From assembly GCA_016550405.1 (NCBI GenBank), contig JABXGX010000081.1:1-64000 (forward strand): a stretch of 64,000 nt of DNA, written 5' to 3'. The DNA comes from an archaeon. GTDB taxonomy: Archaea > Asgardarchaeota > Hermodarchaeia > Hermodarchaeales > Hermodarchaeaceae. The notes beneath the pieces are model-generated. The model was given only the letters and a program-made list of their open reading frames with translations. It did not search any database and was not told the origin of the DNA. This document shows, piece after piece, positions 16,645-26,445 of the stretch; the first letter of the stretch is position 1; each line of letters opens with the position of its first letter. A program made the translations under genes and the position numbers.

Positions 16645-18236
16645 CGCGAATGGATAGCAATTTCGTACGTGTCCAATACCTTGGATGAGTTCTTATCATA
16701 ATCAACTAGGAGCATATCGGTTTCAGGGAACTGCTGGCAGCAGTCAAGACCGTTGAGTTTGAAGGCTTTGTCGGTATGAAGACGTTTGAAATCGAAGCCC
16801 ATGAGGATTTTCGCCTGGGTATTGGTGAATGGGACATCCCACAGCTCAACAGTACTATCATGGAAAATCGCTTCAGTCAATGTAATTTTTTGTAATGCTG
16901 TAGTAAAAAAGCCATCATCTGTTGAAACCGGAATCGGTCGTCCCCATTCTTGTAATTCATCACAGACAGCAAGTAGAAACAGGAGGGGATACTCCTCAAA
17001 TGGCAATGGGTTTAGTTTCTCAATGACATCATGTAACGCAATAGCTCGAGCAGCCTCGATGAGTGGTCGATCCTGAGGATTTTCCCGTTTAACATAATCT
17101 GGTGGACCAAGTGTTCGTAGAAGAGTGACTGCAGTTACTACGCCATGATCAATCTTCAGCGAGGGGGGTTTGTATTCCCCGTTGTGTTTATCCTGAGCAA
17201 GATAACGAAATGCGGTTGGAACACCTTCTATCGTTCCAAGGCCGTTCATTATGAAAGGGTGCCATTTCTTTGGATATCCTTCAGTAAGTATTTTCAAGTA
17301 CTCGGCATTCCCTAAGTCGGGATTATTTAGACCGATTTGGAGGGGCGAGAATTCTATTCCTAGGGGTGAATAGCAACGAGTCATTTCATTGATTAGAGAC
17401 CAGTTGAGAGAAGTGGCTAACTTTGCAAGTGGTGTTCCTACATCATGAAGTAACCCTGTGAACCACCAAGTGGTCCGGACTTCCTCCTTCGAGAGATTCA
17501 TCTTTTCTGTCAGAAGACCCTCCAATTCGCCTGCATTACCTTTCTTTTCGAGGAAGAAATCTCCTAAGGTTGCCACTCGGAGTGAATGAGCAGTATGGTC
17601 TCTGTAGAATTTTCGGACATTCATGATATACATGAGGGCCTCAAATTCAGGAAGTGCTTTTATGATTCGAAGAATTTCTTCATTGGTGATACCTCGTTCC
17701 TTTGCTACAGAATATAGGGCGTCTACAAGGGAGTCGATCTTGGTGCTAAACAGCTGATATGCGACCTGTTGACCTACGGTTCCCTGTAATTTCTCTTGAG
17801 CCACCTCAAGTTTTGCGAGGCGACGATTAAGTTCAGCTTCATAGTCCTTTTCTGCCACACCAACTTCGATTTTTTTCTCATATTGGTCTTCATCAACTTT
17901 TAATTGAGCATCAAGTTTTTCTTCGTATTGCACTTCTGCCTTAGCTAGCTTCGCCTGACTTTGCATTTGAGCATTGTCTAATTTCCTTTGAATCTTCGCT
18001 CTAATAGCCGGAGGCAAATCCACACCGATTTTGCCGATAATAGATTCAATTAGGGGCTGAACGAATCCGGACCCTCCCAAATCAGTCACTGTGCGAACAG
18101 TATCAAGGCTCGATTTTATGATATCAGAAAGATTCGCACCACCAGTCATTCCTCTGAGAAACCCAGAAAAACTTGCACTGAATGAACCATTTCGTTGTAG
18201 AACCCAAGAGTCATTAATTATTAATTTTGGCGACAT
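16641..18236 (-). CDS. HD-domain protein with long coiled-coil N-terminal region
   Basis: The 531-aa protein has a Glu/Lys/Ala-rich helical region (about 75-155) likely to form a coiled coil. An HD-type phosphohydrolase core follows, with His in RDHTAHS (214, 217) and the HD doublet in LLHDVGTP (264-265); ALHDV occurs near 397. HD enzymes hydrolyse phosphodiesters or phosphates of nucleotides or signalling molecules; the substrate here is unknown. The C-terminal 100 residues are not recognised. The gene converges with the Rab-like GTPase gene and shares the stop tetranucleotide TTAA. Confidence 0.75.
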   Translation of the reverse strand: MSPKLIINDSWVLQRNGSFSASFSGFLRGMTGGANLSDIIKSSLDTVRTVTDLGGSGFVQPLIESIIGKIGVDLPPAIRAKIQRKLDNAQMQSQAKLAKAEVQYEEKLDAQLKVDEDQYEKKIEVGVAEKDYEAELNRRLAKLEVAQEKLQGTVGQQVAYQLFSTKIDSLVDALYSVAKERGITNEEILRIIKALPEFEALMYIMNVRKFYRDHTAHSLRVATLGDFFLEKKGNAGELEGLLTEKMNLSKEEVRTTWWFTGLLHDVGTPLAKLATSLNWSLINEMTRCYSPLGIEFSPLQIGLNNPDLGNAEYLKILTEGYPKKWHPFIMNGLGTIEGVPTAFRYLAQDKHNGEYKPPSLKIDHGVVTAVTLLRTLGPPDYVKRENPQDRPLIEAARAIALHDVIEKLNPLPFEEYPLLFLLAVCDELQEWGRPIPVSTDDGFFTTALQKITLTEAIFHDSTVELWDVPFTNTQAKILMGFDFKRLHTDKAFKLNGLDCCQQFPETDMLLVDYDKNSSKVLDTYEIAIHSR

Positions 18237-18411
18237 CTTTCACACGTAGCCTTGTTTGAATGAATCGAATTCAAGCCAGTACTAGGTAAAGTTAGAGATA
18301 ACTAATATACCTTCTTTTATTTCTAAACGCAGCAAATCAAGCGATTAAACCATCAAGCTTAAGATGCTTTAGTCCACAGATACAGACTAGCTCAACCCAC
18401 AGGGTGTAAAT

Positions 18412-19461
18412 ATGTCAGAACCCAATCTGTCCCCACGCCCCAGCAAAGATAACACTACTAGCTTCAAGTCAACTTATTCAGGTGCCGATTGGCTAGCAAG
18501 CACCACGTTTGGTGGTGCATTCCAGCAAAGCATCTATCTGCTTCAACATGAATTTCGTTGGTTGGTACTTCTCTTTTTCATCGGCGGAGTGGTCATGTCG
18601 ATAATCCTCATTCCCGTAAATTCGGCTATCGGAACAATTGAACTGTTGATCATGGATGAACTTTTTTCACCGGTTCCTGATTTTTTCCTTCTCTACTACC
18701 TCCTCATAGCTAGTTTAATGTGGGAATTACTACACAGGTTCGCTGTCTTTTTTGGAACCTTTATTCTGGAAACCGTAGCAATTTATCATGTCGTGAAGGC
18801 TGTGCCTTCCCTACAAGTGCTAGTGTCTGATGAGGAGCTGGCTGGATTTCCGGTTGGGTCTACCCTTGCAGCCGCCATTATTACAGCAATTCTGCTTAGT
18901 ATGGCAAGTGTGTTTCTTATAGCGGTGCCTTTGCTTCAAGTCTTATTCTTCTTTTTACCAATATTGTTAGTCCTTGGACATTTCTCCCTGAGCCAGTCCT
19001 TTAGTCTCAGTATTCGGTTCAGAGTGCGCCATTGGGTACGAATTCTAAGCACCCTTCTTCTAGGATATTTTCTGATCATATCTGCAGGATTATTGGGTCA
19101 GACATTGTATTGGAATATCGAAACTCTTCTCGGGCTTTACGGACTATCACTTGGGTTATTCAGCCCTATTCTTCTTAGTCTTCTCAATCAATTGCCCATA
19201 GCGATGGTAGCACCCTTAGTGCCCCTTTTTTCCATTGCCTTCTTTTCGGGGGCTCGCGGAGCGTATAGGGAAAAACAACATCAACGATACCTGCAAGCAC
19301 AAAGTTCCCTCCAGCCTGTTTCGTCCCGATATATTCCTTTTGAGGACTCCGCCCCGGAAGAAACCATTCGTTGTTGGAATTGTAGCACACTTTTGAAAAA
19401 GGGATTAGCATTTTGCACACAGTGTGGTCAACCAATTAAAACGCAAGAAGAGCCAGTTTAA
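18412..19461 (+). CDS. Membrane protein with C-terminal zinc ribbon
   Basis: The 349-aa protein has a polar N-terminus of about 40 residues and then five to seven hydrophobic segments (about 45-295), resembling DUF-type polytopic proteins. A C-terminal zinc ribbon has two CxxC pairs (CWNC and CTQC). Such zinc-ribbon tails are common on archaeal membrane proteins with unknown roles. The gene is monocistronic. Its stop overlaps the stop of the convergent gene at 19458 by four bases (TTAA). Confidence 0.75.
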   Translation: MSEPNLSPRPSKDNTTSFKSTYSGADWLASTTFGGAFQQSIYLLQHEFRWLVLLFFIGGVVMSIILIPVNSAIGTIELLIMDELFSPVPDFFLLYYLLIASLMWELLHRFAVFFGTFILETVAIYHVVKAVPSLQVLVSDEELAGFPVGSTLAAAIITAILLSMASVFLIAVPLLQVLFFFLPILLVLGHFSLSQSFSLSIRFRVRHWVRILSTLLLGYFLIISAGLLGQTLYWNIETLLGLYGLSLGLFSPILLSLLNQLPIAMVAPLVPLFSIAFFSGARGAYREKQHQRYLQAQSSLQPVSSRYIPFEDSAPEETIRCWNCSTLLKKGLAFCTQCGQPIKTQEEPV

Positions 19462-20081
19462 CTGTGGGAAAGAAGAATTTGGCGAGGAAGAAACTGCAGA
19501 ATGAGATTTGACTGAGCGGCTAATTGAGCGGGGATCATGGATTCAATTCGATGGAACTGTCGACCACCATAATCTGACACTAGTACTGCATACCCTTTCT
19601 GAGCAAAGGTTACTGCCGCCTCATATTGAAATTGTAACCCCTCAGCGGATTGCTTTACTCCTCCTCGAAGCCGTCCAAACAGCCCTGAAGGATCAATTAG
19701 GAAGAACCCTGGTGGTTTTCGTTTAGAGGGGGTTAGTTGCTGTAACCGTAATATTTCATTGAGAGCATGGTTTTCATCCAGAATGATGCGGATGACGAGG
19801 TTAGGCCAGACGTTCGATATATTAGCGTCTCGCTGTGTGAGGACTTGTTGTAGGTAGACTGTTTTAATACGGCGTTGATAATCAAATACAAACACACGGC
19901 GTTTTCTAAGTAAGAGTTCACTTATCAAAAGATGTAATAAGCGAATATAGCTGCTGTTTCCAGCATGGATAATTGTAATGAAATCACCTGAACCCATTTG
20001 AGCGCTAATGTGCGTTGCTAGACACACTAAGTCCTTTTGACTAGTTTCCTTCTGCGCAGCAATCCCGGAGTGATGAGGCAT
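19458..20081 (-). CDS. Possible RecA-fold protein lacking a P-loop
   Basis: The 207-aa protein has a strand-helix rhythm like a RecA/RadB core. A first strand (DFITIIHAG) is followed by a helix but reads GNSSYIRLL where a Walker A GxxxxGKT would be. Next come a VFVFDYQRR strand and a hydrophobic strand ending in Asp (FFLIDPSG), like Walker B. If this reading is right the protein is a non-ATPase RecA-like paralogue. Confidence in the fold is low; the gene itself is well supported by position and composition. It converges on and overlaps the stop of the 18412 gene. Confidence 0.6.
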   Translation of the reverse strand: MPHHSGIAAQKETSQKDLVCLATHISAQMGSGDFITIIHAGNSSYIRLLHLLISELLLRKRRVFVFDYQRRIKTVYLQQVLTQRDANISNVWPNLVIRIILDENHALNEILRLQQLTPSKRKPPGFFLIDPSGLFGRLRGGVKQSAEGLQFQYEAAVTFAQKGYAVLVSDYGGRQFHRIESMIPAQLAAQSNLILQFLPRQILLSHS

Positions 20082-20158
20082 AAAATCCAGCTTCCTTTAG
20101 CCATTTAATCCCTGATTCTTTGAAAATCTTCCTTTACCTCTTAAAAAAAAGACAAGCG

Positions 20159-20170
20159 CTTTTATACAAG
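20159..20170 (+). promoter_or_regulatory. TATA-like box for the hexuloisomerase gene
   Basis: TTTTATACAAG lies about 40 bases before the TTG start at 20204. The expected transcription start is near 20190, leaving a leader of about 10-15 bases, which is common in archaea. Confidence 0.4.
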
Positions 20171-20203
20171 TACAACTTTCTGGGCAAACGGTGACTAATT
20201 CCC

Positions 20204-20824
20204 TTGCCAGCTAATGCGGGAACTAACAAAGATGGAACAATTTTTCGGGCCATGCAGCTGATTACAAACAATATCCAGACCAACATTGATTTCCTTCGAA
20301 AAAATCAGAAAATGGTTGCAGGTTTTGTAGATGCTATTGAAAAGACGGCTAGAAAAGGTGGATGTGTTTTCGTCGTTGGTAGTGGTCGATCTGCCATGGT
20401 TGGTCAAATGTTTCAAACGCGATTAGAGCATTTGAATGTCCCAGTTTACTTCATTACCAACAGTCGGTCTGTACCTCATCTTGAGAAGGGAGATCTTTTA
20501 CTGGTAATTTCGGGGAGTGGTCGGACTGCAATTGTCAAAGCAATTATTGAAAGCTATCTTGATCAAAACCCCCGTATCATATCCATTACAAGTTATCCGG
20601 AAAGCTGGATTGGCAGGATGAGTGATTTAGTCGTCAAGCTTCAAGGTCGAACGAAAATCGATTTAGTCCGTAAAGAGAAGGGAGAGGATGCCAGCCTTAC
20701 TCCAGAGGGTACCCAGTTTGAAATCGCTTCCGCTGTGTTTCTTGATGGGGTCATTGCCGAGCTTGCTAGGCGATTTAACAAAAGTCACGATGATTTAATC
20801 GCAGCTCACTCCCAAAGCACCTAA
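20204..20824 (+). CDS. 6-phospho-3-hexuloisomerase (SIS domain)
   Basis: The 206-aa protein is a single SIS sugar-isomerase domain of the PHI/HxlB type. It has VGSGRSAMVGQMFQTRLEHL near residues 56-75 and LLVISGSGRT near 103-112. PHI interconverts 3-hexulose-6-phosphate and fructose-6-phosphate. In archaea, together with hexulose-phosphate synthase, it runs the reverse ribulose monophosphate route to ribose. No synthase gene lies beside it. TTG at 20204 is the first start in frame; ATG at 20252 would remove 16 residues before the conserved part and cannot be excluded. Confidence 0.85.
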   Translation: MPANAGTNKDGTIFRAMQLITNNIQTNIDFLRKNQKMVAGFVDAIEKTARKGGCVFVVGSGRSAMVGQMFQTRLEHLNVPVYFITNSRSVPHLEKGDLLLVISGSGRTAIVKAIIESYLDQNPRIISITSYPESWIGRMSDLVVKLQGRTKIDLVRKEKGEDASLTPEGTQFEIASAVFLDGVIAELARRFNKSHDDLIAAHSQST

Positions 20825-20916
20825 TGCCCTGATATCGCCACTAGATTCGGTGAGCCTGCGATTTCGAAAACTATTTGAGCAATTGCTGAAGCAACATCAA
20901 TTCGAGGCGAGTACAA

Positions 20917-21633
20917 ATGGCAGAAAATTATCAATGTCCCCTCTTTGTTTGGAAGACCGGAAAATTACTAGCCCACGTTCACCAAGCTCTCACCGACAAG
21001 TGGGAAGTTGTCATGCACCCCATCGGTGAAATGGTCGAAATGCGTATCAGCGCAGGAAAAAACATTGAGCCCCTCACACTGAATCTATACGCGTTATCTG
21101 GGAAAGCCCTCTGGGGATATATTGATCTACCAGTAATCTCCTCTCAAATTGACTTACTCAAAGGTGTGACTGACCAACTTAAAGCAAAGACGGGCGCATC
21201 CTTGGGGCCTGCGAAACGCCGAGTTAAGTTCAAGTATGAAGGCGAAACCATCGAAACCGAAACCACGACCGCAGATGTCTACAGTTGGTCGATGAATTAC
21301 GGTCTTCTCTACTCACTCCCGTCCGTTACACGCTTCTTAACTGCTCTTGATGCAGCTATTAGAGAGCATAATGGACGCGGTTTAGAGGGAAACGAGTTTT
21401 TTGTAACCTACCGGGATGGAAGCCTCCACTTACAAGAACCATCGCTTAGTTTTGTGCTTGTTTCAGCCTGGGGTTATTATAGTGCCTTCCTATATCTAGG
21501 CGATGACAGTCTAGAAATTCAAATTTGTGACGAGGAAAAAGAAGTATTCCCAGCTGATGAATTTGACAAAGTAATTGCCACAGCAAAGGAGCTCTTCGAA
21601 TCTGAAAATGAGATTGCTCTGAAAGAAACATGA
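20917..21633 (+). CDS. Conserved-looking protein of unknown function
   Basis: The 238-aa protein is soluble, acidic at both ends, and has no motif that I recognise. The middle (about 95-125) is rich in charged and Thr residues (GETIETETTTADV); the second half looks like alternating strands and helices. GAGGCGAG precedes the ATG. Its stop overlaps the start of the downstream ECF S-component-like gene by four bases (ATGA), so the two are coupled and may act together. Confidence 0.7.
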   Translation: MAENYQCPLFVWKTGKLLAHVHQALTDKWEVVMHPIGEMVEMRISAGKNIEPLTLNLYALSGKALWGYIDLPVISSQIDLLKGVTDQLKAKTGASLGPAKRRVKFKYEGETIETETTTADVYSWSMNYGLLYSLPSVTRFLTALDAAIREHNGRGLEGNEFFVTYRDGSLHLQEPSLSFVLVSAWGYYSAFLYLGDDSLEIQICDEEKEVFPADEFDKVIATAKELFESENEIALKET

Positions 21634-22220
21634 ATCAATTGTTCGGAGAGAGGACATTGCCTTCTCAAAACCTGATGCTCCAACCCTCTTCTCAGGGATC
21701 CCTACCACTCTCTATTTGGATCGCCCTTTTAGCTATATTTGCTGCATCCGGTATTATTCTTCGCCAAGTAGCAATTCCCATTTTCCCGCCCTATGTCACA
21801 CTCACACCTGGTTTTGTCATTCCGTTACTTACAGGAATCGTATTAGGCCCCTTAGGAGGAATCCTATGCGGCATGTTTGTGGGAGTAAGTGGGGCTTTCT
21901 GGGAACCGGTCTTGATTCCCCTAGTTGGTAATATCGCCCTTGGTTTAAGCACTGGATTGCCCACTTATTTCCGTCACAGAATTCACAATATTTCATGGAT
22001 GCTAACCTGTGTTATCTCTGCTATCTTGATTGGAGGATTTCTCCCAACTTTTTCTATAGAGAGCCTCGTGTTTGGAGTGCCCTCCTTTGTGGCGGCGTTA
22101 ACGGCCAGTGTTGATGCACTGCAAGCTGGAATTTGGGTAATAATAGCCCTTATCTTAGCACAAACCATTGTTGACCCCCTCGTAATTAGGCATAAGAGAA
22201 AGGAGTCTAGCGTGGAGTAA
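21630..22220 (+). CDS. ECF transporter S-component-like membrane protein
   Basis: The 196-aa protein has about five or six membrane helices. The central segment (PPYVTLTPGFVIPLLTG, then GPLGGILCGMFVG) is typical of substrate-binding S components of energy-coupling-factor transporters, which import vitamins or metal ions. No EcfA ATPase or EcfT gene lies in this window, so it would have to share a module coded elsewhere, as group II ECF systems do. Substrate unknown. It is coupled by an ATGA overlap to the gene upstream. Confidence 0.65.
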   Translation: MNQLFGERTLPSQNLMLQPSSQGSLPLSIWIALLAIFAASGIILRQVAIPIFPPYVTLTPGFVIPLLTGIVLGPLGGILCGMFVGVSGAFWEPVLIPLVGNIALGLSTGLPTYFRHRIHNISWMLTCVISAILIGGFLPTFSIESLVFGVPSFVAALTASVDALQAGIWVIIALILAQTIVDPLVIRHKRKESSVE

Positions 22221-22294
22221 AGATTAAGTAGGTTCTAGAGGATTAGCGCTTAGAAACACCTACCATGCACTGACCAATTTTGGTGAGATTTACC

Positions 22295-23035
22295 ATGTCA
22301 GATGAAACTTGGGAAAGTGACGAAACAGCAACTGTCGCACCTGAAGAAACCTTAGAAAAGCCGTCGACGGAGATTCAAGAAGTTACAGTTCGCGAATACC
22401 CCAAAACCGTCCTATTCTATCCCATGCTAATCTTTTCACTCATCCTTGGAATAATAAACTACCTTATACCTTTCTTCGTAATCGATCCGACGTTACGTGA
22501 TAGTTGGCTCTATACAATTGCGTTCGTATGGTTTATCCTCTTTTTCTTCAACTTACTCATTGTCACCTTTGAATTCGGAAAATCCATCGTCGTCGCACTA
22601 ACCCTAACCCTTGTAATCATAGTGTTAGTAGTAGTTCTCGTCTTCAACCTATACGGATATCTCTTTGTGATTAACCCCTCAACCCTTCGATTATTCATAA
22701 GTACGGAGGCGTTTTTCGCCTTCTTCATCGTCTTCCTCTTTGTTATCTTCCTCTCTTGGATTAAAACCCGAATGTTCTACTTCAAAATTACTCCAAACGA
22801 AATCATCTACAAGAAAGGAATCATGGGAGATGTGGAACGGTATGGCACAACTAATGTTATGGTTCATAAAGAAATTCCAGATCTCTTTGAATTTCTCCTT
22901 CTGCGTTCGGGTCGACTGACCATTTCTGTTCCGGGACGAAAAACAGCAATTATGCTGGATAACGTGCCTAACATTAATTCTGTAGAAATCAAAATTCTCA
23001 ACCTCCTTCGTAGAATTGAAGTAGATATCGACTAA
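22295..23035 (+). CDS. Membrane protein with PH-like (bPH2/DUF304-type) C-terminal domain
   Basis: The 246-aa protein has an acidic, Thr/Glu-rich cytosolic N-terminus (about 1-40). Four hydrophobic segments in the first 160 residues follow, then a C-terminal domain starting FKITPNEIIYKKGIMG, which matches the bacterial PH-like domain pattern often found after membrane helices. The ATG at 22295 has GGTGAG 7 bases upstream; the TTG 15 bases earlier is less likely. Function unknown. PH-like domains may bind lipids or proteins at the membrane. Confidence 0.7.
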   Translation: MSDETWESDETATVAPEETLEKPSTEIQEVTVREYPKTVLFYPMLIFSLILGIINYLIPFFVIDPTLRDSWLYTIAFVWFILFFFNLLIVTFEFGKSIVVALTLTLVIIVLVVVLVFNLYGYLFVINPSTLRLFISTEAFFAFFIVFLFVIFLSWIKTRMFYFKITPNEIIYKKGIMGDVERYGTTNVMVHKEIPDLFEFLLLRSGRLTISVPGRKTAIMLDNVPNINSVEIKILNLLRRIEVDID

Positions 23036-23152
23036 CCATTCAAATCTTCTGGGCGACCAGCCTTCCGTAAGTACTAACTGGGAAGCGCTTCGCCCCACCC
23101 CCTTCCTTTTTACCCAGTGTGATGCCATGATAAGACATTAAGTGGGCTCTCA

Positions 23153-25171
23153 ATGACTTCAGAGACAATACTTCGGTCATGGTTTAAGCAATCCATTCAA
23201 CCGAGCCAAACAATGTTATGGGTCTCTGCAGTGGCACCTGATACTTTCCAAGGAGATCCACACATTTTAGAGAAGCTCCTTAAGCGTCCTCTGGAAATTC
23301 CGGACGCCATGGGACAACAACGCGCTTGCGCACGTTACATCGCTTGTCTATTCGCCCAAGCAATCACGGCATTGAATCCTTCGCCCATGCAGCTAGCGGC
23401 TTTGCTCCATGAATTTCATTACTTTCAAAATCCTGACACACTTATTCATAAACCACTTCCCAATAAACTTCTTACAAATATCAAGAACCTGATTCGTGAG
23501 GAATTTGATCCTACCGCTTTTTGGCAATATGAGCTTCGGACACTTACCCAGCACTTTCAAGAGGGGTTGCATGTTCTGCGAACGCTCTTTAAAACCCGGT
23601 TAAGTAAAAAGGAAACTCCCAAACTGAATTCCTTCTTTGTAAACAAACAGGAATGGTGGGGGACAAATTATTACAGGAAAGCCAATCTCGTCAATATTTA
23701 TCCCCCCCTCCTTTTTCTACCCGCAGTCAGTAAGAATCTTGTACTCCGAGATGCTGTTCGTGTATTTCTTCCTGGAAGTTTCCGAAACGCGATTGATGTT
23801 CAAGAGTTTTCGAACATAATGGTTTCCGAACTCCTGAACCCCACTGATCGGCAACTTTGGTCGACGATTAAATGGAATGGGAATCAGCCTACACCTGAAT
23901 ATCAAGAATGGATTTCCACTATAGCCAGTTTGACTCCAAAACTCATAGAGAAAAACCAGTTTACCTCTTTGTATAAACGACTTTCAAAGATTGACTCTCG
24001 TGTGACACAGGTTCCCACAGGATCTTTCACTATCATTGCTCAACTCGAACTCTCTGAGAAACCACTAATCCCTCACCTCACAGATGTTCAGCAAACCATA
24101 TTACTTCATCTTGCCAGGAATCCCTTAGCCAGTGAACGACAGCTCGCAAAAACCACTCAACTCGCCCGAGGAACAATCAACAGAAATCTCCTTGTATTTC
24201 AGCAGCAATTAGGTATTCGTGTTCCTGGGGAAATCAACTACCATAAAATCGGACTCACTCCGCTACTATTGAGAGTTCATTCCCTTCTTAGTACGAAAAA
24301 AGTACTTGCCAGATTATTTGAGCTACGTCAAGAACTAGAAGCGTTTCCGTATTGTTTCCGCTTACATGGCCCAACCTATCCCAGCCAGACTATTATCCAT
24401 GCACTTCTTGCCCTACCTGAATATGCACTCACGGACTTTTGCCAGGAAATGAATCTCTGGAAGCAAAAGACCCAAGTCGCGAGTGAGTTGTACAGAATTA
24501 ATCGATTTGAATGGGGAATTGAGTTCGACTATTGGAACTCATTTCTACCAATTGAATGGAAAATTATGGCAAGTAGCAATCTCCGGTCGGAGGAATCAGA
24601 GACTAGCGTACATACATTGTTGGATTATTCGGAACCAAAAATTAAGCTCACTCGAGAAGCTTTGCGAATTCTTTTGATTCTACAAAAGGATATGCGAATC
24701 AGCCAACGCCAATTAGCTACACATGCTGAGACCGCAGTAACCACTGCAGCAAATCAATACAATAGACTAATTCCCAAGGTTGTCACACCATTCGTTGAAT
24801 TTGCACACCCACCTCTGCCAGAGGGATTAATCTCTTTAGTGCACTGTTCGTCACGTGAATCCTATGACCAATTCTTAGAGGGCATGCGTTTACTTCCGGC
24901 GTATCAAGCGTGGCATCTCTCTCCGCTTGATTCAAAAGAAGCATCCTCAATTCTTCTCAGTGCTAACCTCCCTCAGGGAAGTGTCATCCCCTTCCTAGCA
25001 GTTTTCCCTGAAGTAGCCAGTTTTTATGAATCAGTCTTTTCCCTCCCTGTTCTTACAGCTCGATCAATTCCCCAGATCCATGAACTACCTATCGCCCTTT
25101 TCAAAACTGTCGGACAAGAGTGGATGTGTCCTTCCACACTTCTTAGTTCCCTTTTCAACCCGCAAGCCTGA
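23153..25171 (+). CDS. Large protein with two winged-helix domains
   Basis: The 672-aa protein has two helix-turn-helix regions. One lies near residues 310-355 (LHLARNPLASERQLAKTTQLARGTINR), the other near 505-545 (LLILQKDMRISQRQLATHAET). The linking regions are not recognised. The N-terminal 300 residues have no DNA-binding signature and may sense a ligand or partner. The layout suggests a transcription regulator of an archaeal type that I cannot name. It converges with the topoisomerase VI operon (38-base gap). Confidence 0.7.
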   Translation: MTSETILRSWFKQSIQPSQTMLWVSAVAPDTFQGDPHILEKLLKRPLEIPDAMGQQRACARYIACLFAQAITALNPSPMQLAALLHEFHYFQNPDTLIHKPLPNKLLTNIKNLIREEFDPTAFWQYELRTLTQHFQEGLHVLRTLFKTRLSKKETPKLNSFFVNKQEWWGTNYYRKANLVNIYPPLLFLPAVSKNLVLRDAVRVFLPGSFRNAIDVQEFSNIMVSELLNPTDRQLWSTIKWNGNQPTPEYQEWISTIASLTPKLIEKNQFTSLYKRLSKIDSRVTQVPTGSFTIIAQLELSEKPLIPHLTDVQQTILLHLARNPLASERQLAKTTQLARGTINRNLLVFQQQLGIRVPGEINYHKIGLTPLLLRVHSLLSTKKVLARLFELRQELEAFPYCFRLHGPTYPSQTIIHALLALPEYALTDFCQEMNLWKQKTQVASELYRINRFEWGIEFDYWNSFLPIEWKIMASSNLRSEESETSVHTLLDYSEPKIKLTREALRILLILQKDMRISQRQLATHAETAVTTAANQYNRLIPKVVTPFVEFAHPPLPEGLISLVHCSSRESYDQFLEGMRLLPAYQAWHLSPLDSKEASSILLSANLPQGSVIPFLAVFPEVASFYESVFSLPVLTARSIPQIHELPIALFKTVGQEWMCPSTLLSSLFNPQA

Positions 25172-25209
25172 GAATCAGAAAAGGCTTCTTGTTATCCGAT
25201 TAAGCCTCT

Positions 25210-26445
25210 TTAAATCCAGTCACCTGTTTCGAGTTTGGTTGGTAGATACGTATCGGCCAAGAATTCAAAGCCGTGACTACTGAGGGCCTGAATCTCTGCT
25301 TTTTCTTTGCGTTTGACCATTAAGCGAATATCGGCTACCCATTTTGGATTTTGTGCAACGAAAGGTTCTTCCATTACTGCTTTAGCTCGTTTGATATCTT
25401 CTGGTGTCATTCGGAGACGACATTCCCGGGGAATGTTATATTGGTCTAAGTCTCTACCAAGAACACCAAGCAATTTTAGGTTCGGAGTGGCTAAGAAGGG
25501 ACTTTCATAGCTTAACCGTTTACTGCCCCGAAGATAGACGCTGTGAATATAATGTCCAAACGGATCTGCATCAACAAGAGTAAATGCAGGAAGTTTCAAG
25601 TCTTTTGCTAAACGTCGAGCAAAGATCCGACTTGCGATATCAGGGGAACCTTTTGCAGTTAGAAGTATACACGGATATTTATTCCACCATTTAACCTCAC
25701 TTAACCGGAGCATAGCTGCATCCTTTTCGACTATAAGGAGGAATTCTGCATCCGATTCGATGATTTCTACTCGATCCAAGAATGGTGTAATTGACCAACC
25801 ACCAGTGCCTAACTGCGTGCAATTTATTCGATCTCCACTATCCTCAAGCACTAATCGACCTAAAACCGTGCCTTTAGCGCTTGCAACGATGTGTGTTGAT
25901 TCACGGTTTGTCCCAAGAAGAGGTCCAATATCATCGATGGTAGTGTCAGACTGTCGTTGATTCTCGAAGAGTTTAACATCGTTATAGAAGATTTCTCGCT
26001 TTGTCGCGTGAATATTCTTTTCCAAGAGTTCGTGGACGATTTCTAATACACGAATCAGGCGTGTTACATCCTTGGCGGTGCGAAGACTCCCTAAAGATCG
26101 GATTGTCGTTTTTTCGCCGAGTAACAAGAGATCGTTTTCTTCGTCCCAGATGATGTTTCCACTTCCACGTAATGGAAGTTCAAGTGATGGAGGGTTTCCT
26201 TTCCCGATTTCTTTGATGAGAATACGCATTAGTGTATGGATTTCTTCATGTAACATTTGAGTGTCTTTTTCAGTGACTAATTTTACACCACGAGGTAATT
26301 TTGCTCCAGTTTGTGTATCCTGGAGGCTAGCCCGGAGTTTTTGTACTGCAACAAACTTACCGTTTATAGAACTTTCAGAACTTTTCACGTGTTCTTCGAG
26401 AGTTGAGTTTTGAGCGGCTCGGCGTCGTCGGCTTCCACTACTCAT
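25210..26445 (-). CDS. top6A: DNA topoisomerase VI subunit A (Spo11-like)
   Basis: The 411-aa protein has the catalytic tyrosine in KREIFY (Tyr154) within a CAP-like domain. The Toprim acidic residues follow: Glu240 (IVEKDA) and the DxD in VDADPFG (292, 294). The C-terminal LGRDLDQYNIP segment is typical of archaeal Top6A. With subunit B it relaxes and decatenates DNA through ATP-gated double-strand passage. It overlaps the top6B stop by four bases (ATGA), so the two are translated as a unit. The N-terminal 30 residues are basic and low-complexity. Confidence 0.95.
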   Translation of the reverse strand: MSSGSRRRRAAQNSTLEEHVKSSESSINGKFVAVQKLRASLQDTQTGAKLPRGVKLVTEKDTQMLHEEIHTLMRILIKEIGKGNPPSLELPLRGSGNIIWDEENDLLLLGEKTTIRSLGSLRTAKDVTRLIRVLEIVHELLEKNIHATKREIFYNDVKLFENQRQSDTTIDDIGPLLGTNRESTHIVASAKGTVLGRLVLEDSGDRINCTQLGTGGWSITPFLDRVEIIESDAEFLLIVEKDAAMLRLSEVKWWNKYPCILLTAKGSPDIASRIFARRLAKDLKLPAFTLVDADPFGHYIHSVYLRGSKRLSYESPFLATPNLKLLGVLGRDLDQYNIPRECRLRMTPEDIKRAKAVMEEPFVAQNPKWVADIRLMVKRKEKAEIQALSSHGFEFLADTYLPTKLETGDWI

